A model generated the notes under the pieces. That model did not search any database. It was given only the letters and a program-made list of their open reading frames with translations, and was not told the DNA's origin. The position numbers were made by a program, and so were the translations under genes. Below are positions 38,094-45,896 of a stretch of DNA of 64,000 nucleotides, one piece after another (position 1 is the stretch's first letter; every line of letters begins with the position of its first letter). Source of the stretch: Lysobacter sp. (lineage in GTDB: Bacteria > Pseudomonadota > Gammaproteobacteria > Xanthomonadales > Xanthomonadaceae). Location of the stretch: contig DAHUXS010000019.1 in the NCBI GenBank assembly GCA_027306995.1, positions 1 to 64,000 on the forward strand, given 5' to 3'.

Positions 38094-39200
38094 ATGGCCA
38101 CAGAAGACGCGAACGAAAAGAGCCCGGACAGGATCGGCCCGCTCAATTTCACGCCCGAAGCGCTGGTCGAGGAAACCATCGGCATGCAGTCCAAGCTCGG
38201 TGCCGGGCTGGGGACGCTGCGCGATGTCGGCGATTACGACTACGGCGCGACCGAACGCGAGGAAGTGTGGCGCGACGGCAAGACCGTGCTCTACCGCTTC
38301 CATCCCAAGAAGCAGGCGCTCGCACGTACGCCGATCCTGGTCTGTTATGCGCTGGTCAATCGCCCCTACATGATCGACCTGCAGGACGATCGCTCGCTGG
38401 TGAAGGGATTGCTGGAGCGCGGACAGGATGTCTACGTCATCGACTGGGGCTATACCGACCGTTCCGACCGCTACCTCACGCTCGAGGACTACATCGAACG
38501 CTTCCTCGGCGGCGCCGTCGATTTCCTGCGTGACAAGCACGGTGTTCATGGCATCAACCTGCTCGGCGTCTGCCAGGGCGGCGCGTTCTCGCTGTGCTAT
38601 GCCTCGCTGCATCCGGAGAAGGTGCGCAACCTGATCACCATGGTGACGCCGGTCGACTTCCAGACGCCGGACAACATGCTGTCGAACTGGACGCAAGGCC
38701 TCGATGTCGATCTTTTCATCGACACCCTCGGCAACGTTCCCGCCGACCTGATGAACTATTCCTACCTGATGCTGAAGCCGTTCCGGCTCAACATGCAGAA
38801 GTACGTCGGGTTGGTCGACATCCTCGATAACAAGAAGGCGCTCGAGGATTTCCTGCGCATGGAGAAGTGGATCTTCGATTCGCCGGACCAGGCGGGCGAG
38901 ACCTTCCGCCAGTTCATCAAGCAGTTCTACCAGGGCAACGGTTTCGTCAACGGCGGCATCACCATCGGCGATCGCGAGGTCGACCTCGGCTTCATCGACA
39001 TGCCGGTGCTGAACATTTACGCCGAGCAGGACCATCTGGTGCCGCCGGATGCGTCGAAGGCGTTGAAGGGACTGGTCGGCACCAACGACTACACCGAGCT
39101 CAGTTTCCGCGGTGGCCACATCGGCATCTACGTCTCGAGCCGCGCCCAGCACGAAGTGCCGGAAACGATCCACACCTGGTTGGTGCGGCGCTCGCGTTGA
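38094..39200 (+). CDS. phaC: Class III polyhydroxyalkanoate synthase catalytic subunit PhaC
   Basis: PhaC polymerises (R)-3-hydroxyacyl-CoA into polyester granules. The 368-residue length is typical of class III. The lipase-like box LLGVCQGGAFSLC carries the catalytic Cys; Asp is in NIYAEQDHLVPP and His in FRGGHIGIYVS. ATG 38094 immediately follows the phaE stop, so phaE-phaC are coupled. Together with the extracellular 3HB-oligomer hydrolase upstream, this indicates both storage and use of PHB. Confidence 0.96.
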   Translation: MATEDANEKSPDRIGPLNFTPEALVEETIGMQSKLGAGLGTLRDVGDYDYGATEREEVWRDGKTVLYRFHPKKQALARTPILVCYALVNRPYMIDLQDDRSLVKGLLERGQDVYVIDWGYTDRSDRYLTLEDYIERFLGGAVDFLRDKHGVHGINLLGVCQGGAFSLCYASLHPEKVRNLITMVTPVDFQTPDNMLSNWTQGLDVDLFIDTLGNVPADLMNYSYLMLKPFRLNMQKYVGLVDILDNKKALEDFLRMEKWIFDSPDQAGETFRQFIKQFYQGNGFVNGGITIGDREVDLGFIDMPVLNIYAEQDHLVPPDASKALKGLVGTNDYTELSFRGGHIGIYVSSRAQHEVPETIHTWLVRRSR

Positions 39201-39214
39201 GCGATTGGGTCCCG

Positions 39215-39658
39215 ATGCCGATGCATCCGGTGTTGCGCGGCCTGTTGCAGCTGCTGGGTGCTGTCTGGACCTTTCCGAACAGCATCGTTGGCGCCTTGCT
39301 CGGCATCGTCGCGCTGCCTTTCGGCGCGAAACCGCGTTGGCGTCGCGATGATCTCGCGCTGGTATTCCAGCACTGGCCCTGGGGGCCGGGCGGGGCGATC
39401 ACCTTCGGCAACGTCATCCTCCATACCGGCGACACGCTCGATTGCCCCTGCGTGACCTATGCGCAGCGTGCGGGTATCGCGCAAACGCCGCTCATCGTAC
39501 TGGGTGACCACGAACGCGCGCATGTTTACCAATACATGGCCCTGGGCGTGTTGTTCCTGCCGCTGTACCTGCTATGCGGCGGGGTCAGTCATCGCAACCG
39601 TTTCGAGCAGGCGGCAGATCGTTACGCGATGACGGGGCAGGGATGGTGGCCGTTCTAG
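39215..39658 (+). CDS. Small membrane protein with HExxH metal-binding motif
   Basis: I do not recognise a characterised family. The 147-residue product has a hydrophobic N-terminal third (LLQLLGAVWTFPNSIVGALL), a beta-rich middle (GPGGAITFGNVILHTGDTLD) and the zincin-like motif GDHERAHVYQYM. A hydrophobic stretch (GVLFLPLYLLCGG) and an acidic segment (NRFEQAADRYA) that could give the third zinc ligand follow. A TTG at 39197, overlapping the phaC stop, is an alternative start. It lies directly downstream of phaC. It overlaps the convergent epimerase stop by 4 bases. Confidence 0.75.
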   Translation: MPMHPVLRGLLQLLGAVWTFPNSIVGALLGIVALPFGAKPRWRRDDLALVFQHWPWGPGGAITFGNVILHTGDTLDCPCVTYAQRAGIAQTPLIVLGDHERAHVYQYMALGVLFLPLYLLCGGVSHRNRFEQAADRYAMTGQGWWPF

Positions 39659-40752
39659 GCCGTCAGCCACTCGATCCCGTCGATCTTCTCGATTCCCAAT
39701 CCTGGCCCATCGCCGAGCACGATTTCCGCTTCAAGGAAACGCGTCGTGCCATGCACCGGATTGGCCGTGCACAACGAAGGACCGTCGAGATCGATCTTGG
39801 TGATCGTCGCCGAGCGTGCCACCGCGACATGCGCGGCCGCGGTCACGCCGATCGGGCTTTCCAGCATGCAGCCCATCATGCATTCGCGGCCTTGGACGGC
39901 AGCGATGTCGGCCATCTTCAGTGCGTTGGAAATGCCGCCGGCCTTCATCAGCTTGATGTTGACGATGTCGGCGGCGCGCGTGCGCAGCAGCTCGATCGTT
40001 TCACGCGGCCCGAACGCGCTTTCGTCGGCCATCACCGGGGTGTGCACATTGGCGGTGACTTCGCGCAGGCCATCGATGTCGTGCGCCTTCACCGGCTGTT
40101 CCACCAGCTCCATGCGCACGCCGGCATCTTCCAATGTGCGGATGGCGTGGATCGCTTCGCGGGCCGTCCATCCCTGGTTGGCGTCGAGGCGCAGCAGGGC
40201 GCGCCCGGCCACGGCATCGTGGACGGCGCGCATGCGTTCGATATCGGTCGCCATGTCCTTGCCGACTTTCACCTTCAGGGAGGTGAAGCCTCGCGCCAGC
40301 GCGTCGAGACTGTCGGCGACCATCTTGTCGATGCTGTCGACGCTGATGGTGATGTCGGTTTCGAGTCGAGGGGCACCGCCACCCAGAAGCTGGTAGAGCG
40401 GTGCGCCATGCAATTGGCCCCAGAGGTCGTGGAGCGCGATTTCCGCTGCGGCCTTGGCGCTGGTATTGCGCTGAAGCGCGCCTTGCACGCTCGCGACAAG
40501 AGTGTTGAGTTGGGCGATGTCGCCACCGACCAGGCGCGGTCCGATGTAGGCGCGCAATGCGTCGATGATCGAACCGTGGGTGTCGCCGGTGATCGCCGCA
40601 GTCGCCGGTGCGCTGCCGTAGCCGACATGGCCATCGTCGGTTTCCAGCGCGAACACCACGTCCTCGACCTGTTCCACCGTGCGCAACGCGGTCTTGAACG
40701 GCGTCTTCAAGGGAATGCGCAACATCCCGAGGCGGAAGGAACGGATCTTCAT
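39655..40752 (-). CDS. Dipeptide epimerase (L-Ala-D/L-Glu type), enolase superfamily
   Basis: This enzyme is likely to epimerise L-Ala-D-Glu or related dipeptides from peptidoglycan recycling. The 365-residue protein starts at ATG 40752 (MKIRSFRLGMLRIPLKTPFK). It has the KxK acid/base motif (SLKVKVGKD), metal ligands in LRLDANQGW, VEQP and VMADES, and the second catalytic Lys in VNIKLMKAGG. The frame is open 31 codons further, but that part is not family-like. It stands alone between the phaC unit and yceH. Confidence 0.9.
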   Translation of the reverse strand: MKIRSFRLGMLRIPLKTPFKTALRTVEQVEDVVFALETDDGHVGYGSAPATAAITGDTHGSIIDALRAYIGPRLVGGDIAQLNTLVASVQGALQRNTSAKAAAEIALHDLWGQLHGAPLYQLLGGGAPRLETDITISVDSIDKMVADSLDALARGFTSLKVKVGKDMATDIERMRAVHDAVAGRALLRLDANQGWTAREAIHAIRTLEDAGVRMELVEQPVKAHDIDGLREVTANVHTPVMADESAFGPRETIELLRTRAADIVNIKLMKAGGISNALKMADIAAVQGRECMMGCMLESPIGVTAAAHVAVARSATITKIDLDGPSLCTANPVHGTTRFLEAEIVLGDGPGLGIEKIDGIEWLTA

Positions 40753-40895
40753 GGCGAGCGGCGGCGGTGGCGATGCTCGCAGCATAACCGTGTTCTGCGG
40801 CGATCCGTCCGATGTCACGGTCCGTGCAGGCCGGCCAAAGTACACTTCGGCCGGTCGGCGAAGCCGATGTCTTTTACTTGGATACGGGAAACATC

Positions 40896-41567
40896 ATGGA
40901 GACGAGAGAGAACGCGCCCTTGCCGTTGCTGAGCATGGCCGAAGCCCGCGTCCTGGGATGCCTGATCGAAAAGGCCGTCACAACGCCGGATGTCTATCCT
41001 TTGACGATCAATGCAACGCAGCAGGCTGCCAATCAGAAAACCGGGCGCGACCCTGTCATGTCACTTTCGCCCGGGGATACCAATCATGCTTTGCGCCAAT
41101 TGGAACAGAAGGGATTTGTGCGGCAATCGTTCTCGTCGCGAGCCGATCGTTACGAGCATCGGGTGGAGACTGCCTTCAGCCTGACGCCCCCGCAGTCGAT
41201 TCTTCTGGGGCTGCTGTTGCTGCGCGGCAAGCAGACCGCTTATGAATTGTTGGCGCGCAGCGAGCGCATGGCCAAATTCGCCGAAGTGGAAGATGTCCGT
41301 CACCAACTCGACCGTCTTGTGCAGCGCCAACCGGCACTGGTCGTGCAGCTGCCGCGGGGTTCGGGTCAGCGCGAGGATCGGTATGCCCATTTGTTGTGCG
41401 GCCCCGTGACCGAAGACAGCGTCGTCGAGACCCATTCCCGGGAACCCCTTGTCGCAGTGGCTGCATCATCGCCGGATCTGGATGCACGGGTGCGGGTGCT
41501 CGAAGCTGAAGTGGCTGCGCTGCATGAAATCGTCGCACGACTGCTTGCGTCGGAGAAAGCATCCTGA
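40896..41567 (+). CDS. yceH: YceH family (DUF480) winged-helix protein
   Basis: This 223-residue protein of unknown function has two winged-helix repeats. Family signatures are LSMAEARVLGCLIEKAVTTP, DVYPLTINATQQAANQKTGR and LTPPQSILLGLLLLRGKQT. The C-terminus forms a short coiled coil (DARVRVLEAEVAALHEIVAR). It is the last core gene before the AT-richer island. Confidence 0.9.
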   Translation: METRENAPLPLLSMAEARVLGCLIEKAVTTPDVYPLTINATQQAANQKTGRDPVMSLSPGDTNHALRQLEQKGFVRQSFSSRADRYEHRVETAFSLTPPQSILLGLLLLRGKQTAYELLARSERMAKFAEVEDVRHQLDRLVQRQPALVVQLPRGSGQREDRYAHLLCGPVTEDSVVETHSREPLVAVAASSPDLDARVRVLEAEVAALHEIVARLLASEKAS

Positions 41568-41827
41568 CCGTTTCGGCACGATGTCGAAAAACGAACAGGT
41601 CGATCTTAGCCCAAGTCGGGCGAGGGGAGCCGGGTGGGCTATGCTCGGGCTAGCAGTCGGCCACTTTCCCCTAAGTATTCCCGCCGATTGTTAGGCCAGC
41701 GGTCGGCAACTCCCCTTGCCGCCGCTGGCCGTCTCCTGAGCCTCTCGGCGCCTGTCCGGTTCGATTCCTAAGCCTTCTCCCGGTCATGGTCGCGATTGGC
41801 TCCTAGCGGTTCTGTGGGCTTTATTTT
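41568..41827. other. Gene-free junction between yceH and the island
   Basis: No convincing open reading frame is seen. It holds short degenerate repeats: TCCTGAGCCT (41734) and TCCTAAGCCT (41766), and a stretch around 41701-41740 that resembles 43036-43075 (CGGCAA...TTG-CGCCG...GTCTCCT-AG). GC content falls through this stretch, marking the left edge of the island. Confidence 0.4.
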
Positions 41828-42025
41828 TCAAGATTTACATCGCCCACGGCGGCCATATTTAATCCACAGATATGCAAGATATCCAAACACCAATACCAGC
41901 GAAAGCCTAGTAAACAATTTTCTTTTTTTCGTATCTTCAATGTTCCAAATCGCCGCAATGCACAACACTCCAAGGCAGATAATCCAAGCTGACCTAAACC
42001 ATCCACTCCATCCAAGTATTTCCAC
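41828..42025 (-). CDS. Small two-helix membrane protein
   Basis: This 65-residue product starts at GTG 42025 and has a good Shine-Dalgarno (GGAG, 7 bases upstream). It contains two predicted transmembrane helices (WIICLGVLCIAAIWNI and LSLVLVFGYLAYLWI) separated by a charged EDTKKRK loop, and a basic C-terminus. No homologue is recognised. It begins 34 bases after the secreted protein at 42060-42809 on the same strand, so the two may form one unit. Confidence 0.5.
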   Translation of the reverse strand: MEILGWSGWFRSAWIICLGVLCIAAIWNIEDTKKRKLFTRLSLVLVFGYLAYLWIKYGRRGRCKS

Positions 42026-42059
42026 TGAGTGTCTCCGTCAATAAATGAATTCCAAGAAA

Positions 42060-42809
42060 TTACATCCTCCTACATTCTTGGACTTTTCTCGTCATTCGTT
42101 GAGTCAACCGCCCGACATATAGTCCACCCGCCAAACAACCTGCTCCGCCAGCGCCGGGTGATGAGGGTATTGATACACACGCAAGCCCCATTGCTACAGT
42201 CGCGTACGTAAGATCGTCCCGCACATCAATAGCTTCATTTTTGCATTGAAGCAACCTCTGCATCCTAGTTGGATCTTGTATGGGTGGAGGCGGTAGGGTC
42301 GGTGGCTTGCCGAAATCGAATACGGTATCCCAACCCCAATCATCCTGAAATGAGTCGCACGCGACAGCTGAGAAGCATCTTGCTCGACTGTTGTTCGCTA
42401 CTTCATCGGGAATGCCATTCCCGTTGAGGTCATGTACCCATTCTGCGAGAAAACTCGTATCCCGCAGATTTGTTCTGATCTCGTTTAGTGCGTCTTGCGC
42501 AGCCGTAGGGCTGCCATTCGCATATCGCTGCGCATATGCCGTCGCGGCAGATTCTAAAGGAGCATCGACTGTGCCATTGTTTGTCGCTATATAAATTCGA
42601 TTAGTCGAGTCATCGATAATAATCGAAGCTTGGGGCAAGTCCGTGCTGAACTGTCGCGAATATGGATCGTTGTATGAAAAACTTGGGATAGATTGTTCGA
42701 TAGGTGAAAACTGAGCATCCCCGGGAAGTGGCTCTGCCTTCTGAGCGAATGCCGCAGAGCTAACGCCCATGAGCATTAGAACACCTAAGGCAACTTGGCT
42801 ATATTTCAC
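42060..42809 (-). CDS. Secreted protein of unknown function with a calcium-loop-like motif
   Basis: This 249-residue protein starts at GTG 42809 behind AGGGG. The signal peptide VKYSQVALGVLMLMGVSSAA ends AFAQ. A mid-protein DLNGNGIPDEV resembles EF-hand/dockerin calcium loops. A proline stretch (KPPTLPPPPIQDP) and a Cys-containing C-terminal half with a Gly-rich hydrophobic segment (GAGGAGCLAGGLYVGRLTQR) follow. I recognise no family. Base composition is clearly lower in GC than the core genes, consistent with horizontal acquisition. Confidence 0.65.
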   Translation of the reverse strand: MKYSQVALGVLMLMGVSSAAFAQKAEPLPGDAQFSPIEQSIPSFSYNDPYSRQFSTDLPQASIIIDDSTNRIYIATNNGTVDAPLESAATAYAQRYANGSPTAAQDALNEIRTNLRDTSFLAEWVHDLNGNGIPDEVANNSRARCFSAVACDSFQDDWGWDTVFDFGKPPTLPPPPIQDPTRMQRLLQCKNEAIDVRDDLTYATVAMGLACVSIPSSPGAGGAGCLAGGLYVGRLTQRMTRKVQECRRM

Positions 42810-43231
42810 TTTATTTCCCCTCGATTATTTGCAGGCTTAAATTTTCGGAGCCCCTTTACCCCGCCAGTTGCTCTGCATTTCTCCGCGATCTATGTATTGA
42901 GGAATGGGAGCGCTCCAGATGTACCCCATCTGTATAAGCCTAGGCGACCTGTTAGAAATATCAGATATAGATATCTGAAGGATATATGTAGCTGAACGTA
43001 TCTCTGGGCGCAAGAAAACTCCGGCGAGGGGCCCCCAGGTTGCGGCAAACGCTTGTCGCCGCCGTCCGTCTCCTAAGGAGACTGTTCGCGGGGAATTTTC
43101 CCAAGAGGTGACTGCGTGAGGTGTGCATCGTGGTCTAGGCTCAATTTCTAGGCTTTTATCGCATCGGAAAGGTTGGCTGAAAGTCAAATTCGACCCGCGC
43201 AATCATGGGTTTCCACAATTGGAAGCTCCCC
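42810..43231. other. Intergenic stretch within the island, no convincing gene
   Basis: Open frames here (for example minus strand 42837-43202) have no family resemblance, good start signals or coherent composition. The stretch contains GTCTCCTAAGGAGAC, a near-perfect palindrome (43069-43083), beside the imperfect copy of the 41701 repeat. The promoter for the secreted protein should lie just above 42810. Confidence 0.3.
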
Positions 43232-43456
43232 ATGACTACTGACCAACGTGTTGCTTCGTATAACGAGCAGGCGGTCTTGGACCGCTATTTGGTTAAAAGA
43301 TATCCGGAGTTAGTGAGGCCAATTCCCAGCGCCCCGTCGTCCGTATGGCGTCACCGGGCTATAAATCGCTTGCGAGACTGGTGGCCGCTTATTCGGGAGT
43401 TAATTACTGTATTGAGCGCCCTAAAGGACTGGTTTGGGCTGATCGTTATCGGCTGA
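43232..43456 (+). CDS. Hypothetical small protein
   Basis: This 74-residue product (MTTDQRVASYNEQAVLDRYL...) is preceded by GGAAG at a usable distance. Its N-terminal half is hydrophilic and the C-terminus is amphipathic to hydrophobic (WWPLIRELITVLSALKDWFG), possibly membrane-associated. No family is recognised and reality is uncertain. It lies upstream of the OLD-type nuclease gene on the same strand, separated by 380 bases. Confidence 0.3.
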   Translation: MTTDQRVASYNEQAVLDRYLVKRYPELVRPIPSAPSSVWRHRAINRLRDWWPLIRELITVLSALKDWFGLIVIG

Positions 43457-43838
43457 CTGGATGCAAAAAAAGCCTCAGAGCGTCTGCCGGGTTGCTGGAG
43501 AGGCAGGTTCGACGCGCCTACAGGGAAAAGGGTTCCAGCCCTTTTGTGTGCCGTGGCAGCTGGCCTTCGACGTTGGATTAAGCGGTTAGACCTTCCCATC
43601 CGCCAGCGGTAATCTGTTGGCGTTCGATTCCGTCGCAGTGTTCGGTAGTCACGCCGAGAAGTATTCATCGGGGGAGCGGGTGATGATCGACACAACAACG
43701 CACGAGGGTTAGGTTAGCAACGTTTGAGGTTATTGCAAATAAAACATATTGCAAAAAGGCAGTTTAGGTGAATCTTGAGGTGCATGGCTATACTCCGGCT
43801 TTGGACCACAAATAGGCAGAACCGGGGAAGGGGGCTAG
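43457..43838. other. Upstream region of the OLD-type nuclease gene
   Basis: No gene is seen. The last 110 bases look regulatory: two direct repeats TATTGCAAA (43731-43739 and 43747-43755, period 16), a -10-like TATACT at 43789-43794, and a strong purine-rich Shine-Dalgarno (GGGGAAGGGG, 43824-43833) before ATG 43839. A tRNA T-loop-like GTTCGATTCC occurs at 43622-43631 without a foldable tRNA. Confidence 0.4.
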
Positions 43839-45743
43839 ATGCATCTTAAGTACGCTTCAATTAAGAACTATCGGTCAATCAAGGATTGCCGAATCGATTT
43901 TCAGACGGATTTGCAGATTCTTGTTGGAATCAATGAGTCTGGAAAATCTAATGTCCTTAAGGCGTTATCACTTATTGATTCCGAATCGAAAATTTCGCCG
44001 GATGACATTAGAGAGCCTTCTCCAAACGAAAATCCAATTACCGAGTCATACGTTAGGTTTGTATTTGGCGCGAACGGTGGGGAAAATTTGATTGCACGCG
44101 GTTTGATCGAAAAAAAGCTACTCGCGAAAAACAAGATGGCACCGATATGCGAAATTGACGGCAAGTTGATATCTATTGCTCAATTTGTCGAAATGCACAA
44201 CGAGGCTCTGTATCGAGTGGATATAAATTCCGCTAGCAGAGCCTACACATACTGGGGGTTGAGTGGGAAGGCAATTAAAATTTTGGGAAATTGGAAAAAG
44301 ATAGTTAATGCTGAAAATAATCAAATAACTATCGGCGGGAAGAGTACGGATGTTTCTGCTGTAAAAATAATCAATATCGATGATTATTCCGATGTTTCTT
44401 CACAGTTTCTCGAAGATTTGACGCCAAAATTCCTAAACGATTTGGTGGGGGTTGTGTTCTCCAGTCTGTTGCGTAACTCCATTCCGCCCTGTGTTTCGTG
44501 GAGATATGAAGAGAGGTTCCTCCTTCCGGGGAAAATTAACTTCGATGAATTCCGTCAAAGCCCGGAAACTTGTGTTCCGCTTGAGATAATGTTCTCGCTC
44601 GCTGGTTTTAACGATATTCCAGTGGCAATTAATGCTGCAGAAGGGAGAAGCAATGGAATTAGAAACCTTCTTGTGCGCGTCAGTCGCAGCACCACGAGTC
44701 ACCTTCGAAAGGTATGGCCAGAATGGAAAAATCTTGAAGTTGAAATTCTCCAAAATGGACAATTCTTGGAAGCAGGGATTAAGGATCAATTCAATACCTA
44801 CAGTCTTGAACGTAGAAGTGATGGGTTCAAGAGATTTTTTACATTCTTGCTTATGTTGTCCGCAAAAAATCACACGGATAGAATTTCAAACAATTTGATT
44901 CTCATTGATGAACCTGAAATTGGTCTTCATCCGAGCGGGCAGAAGTATGTGCTAGAGGCGCTTCTGGAGATCGCCAAGAAAAATCGGGTGGTTATTTCCA
45001 CGCATTCGATTTTCATGATCGATAAAGAACGAATTGATCGGCATATTCTTGTAAAAAAGACTAAAGAATTGACCACGTTAGAGAGTGCAGAAAAAAGCGA
45101 GATAACGGATGAAGAGGTTCTATTCCGGGCACTAGGGTTTTCGGTATATGAGTTGCTTAAGTCCACAAATATTGTATTTGAGGGATGGACAGATAAGCAC
45201 TTCTTTGAAGTATATCTAAAGGGTCTCCCGAATAACTCAGAAAATTTTCAGACACTAAGAGGTGTTGGTCTGCTTCATTCTTCCGGTGTAAAGAATATTC
45301 ATCACATCGCCAATATGTGCGAAAACCATTCGCGTAAGTGCATTATTTTTACCGACTCAGACCAGACATCTATGCAGGCTAAGCAGCGATTCGAAGGGAG
45401 CTCGCCGTGGAAAACTTATCAGGATATTTCAGGCCATAACTCAGTTACGGTTGAAGACTACATTAAGAATCAAATTATTAACAACGCAATTGGAAATGTT
45501 TTTCAACATCATGGAATCACATCGCAATTCGTGATTGATGATAGCGTGACGGATGACAAATTAACAAAGATTGATGCGCATCTGAAAAGCATAAGCATCT
45601 CTGACTCAGAATTTCGAAAGGCGATTTTGAAGGATATTAAGCAAAAACTGAGTGTCGAGTTGAAGGCCGCGCACATAATTCCAGCTTATGACGCCGTAGC
45701 TAGCTATTTGGCCGAATGTGTAACTGTGTCGGAGACAACGTAG
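43839..45743 (+). CDS. OLD-family-like AAA ATPase/TOPRIM nuclease
   Basis: This is a probable DNA-targeting ATPase-nuclease of the overcoming-lysogenisation-defect type, a group with several phage-defence members. The 634-residue protein has an SMC/RecF-like N-terminus (LKYASIKNYRSIKDCRIDF), Walker A GINESGKS at residues 30-37, and Walker B LILIDEPEIGLHP near 352-364, with the ABC-type STHSIFMID. A C-terminal TOPRIM domain has a Glu in IVFEGWTDKHFFE (about 445) and the DxD in IIFTDSDQT (about 502). Codon use is AT-rich, unlike the chromosome. No partner helicase (GajB-like) or adjacent second defence gene is seen, so it is a stand-alone class. Confidence 0.85.
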   Translation: MHLKYASIKNYRSIKDCRIDFQTDLQILVGINESGKSNVLKALSLIDSESKISPDDIREPSPNENPITESYVRFVFGANGGENLIARGLIEKKLLAKNKMAPICEIDGKLISIAQFVEMHNEALYRVDINSASRAYTYWGLSGKAIKILGNWKKIVNAENNQITIGGKSTDVSAVKIINIDDYSDVSSQFLEDLTPKFLNDLVGVVFSSLLRNSIPPCVSWRYEERFLLPGKINFDEFRQSPETCVPLEIMFSLAGFNDIPVAINAAEGRSNGIRNLLVRVSRSTTSHLRKVWPEWKNLEVEILQNGQFLEAGIKDQFNTYSLERRSDGFKRFFTFLLMLSAKNHTDRISNNLILIDEPEIGLHPSGQKYVLEALLEIAKKNRVVISTHSIFMIDKERIDRHILVKKTKELTTLESAEKSEITDEEVLFRALGFSVYELLKSTNIVFEGWTDKHFFEVYLKGLPNNSENFQTLRGVGLLHSSGVKNIHHIANMCENHSRKCIIFTDSDQTSMQAKQRFEGSSPWKTYQDISGHNSVTVEDYIKNQIINNAIGNVFQHHGITSQFVIDDSVTDDKLTKIDAHLKSISISDSEFRKAILKDIKQKLSVELKAAHIIPAYDAVASYLAECVTVSETT

Positions 45744-45849
45744 GAGCGCTCAAATTCCGGAGAGGGGTATAACGCCCCGCGCGCACTCTCCGAAATGAGG
45801 TCGGTCATTCGTCAAAGTCAACTGCTATCTGATAAGCGGTCAAAGAAAA

Positions 45850-45868
45850 AGCCCGCGTAATGCGGGCT
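45850..45868 (-). terminator. Bidirectional hairpin terminator between the nuclease gene and the recombinase relic
   Basis: AGCCCGC (45850-45856) pairs with GCGGGCT (45862-45868). On the minus strand the stem is followed by TTTTTCTTTG, a good terminator for the recombinase relic. On the plus strand it is followed only by TATTTCG, so it is weaker for the OLD-type gene. Confidence 0.75.
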
Positions 45869-45896
45869 TATTTCGTTCGGGCGAGCGAATGATTTA

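Noticed and set aside
41758-41768. GGTTCGATTCC, resembling the T-loop of tRNA/tmRNA (also GTTCGATTCC at 43622), considered as an attachment-site copy or a tRNA gene
   Set aside because: Both are in opposite orientation to the ssrA 3' end, share only 10-11 bases, and no acceptor or anticodon stem can be formed.
42837-43202. Minus-strand open frame of 121 residues
   Set aside because: No Shine-Dalgarno, no family resemblance, and composition typical of non-coding sequence with repeats.
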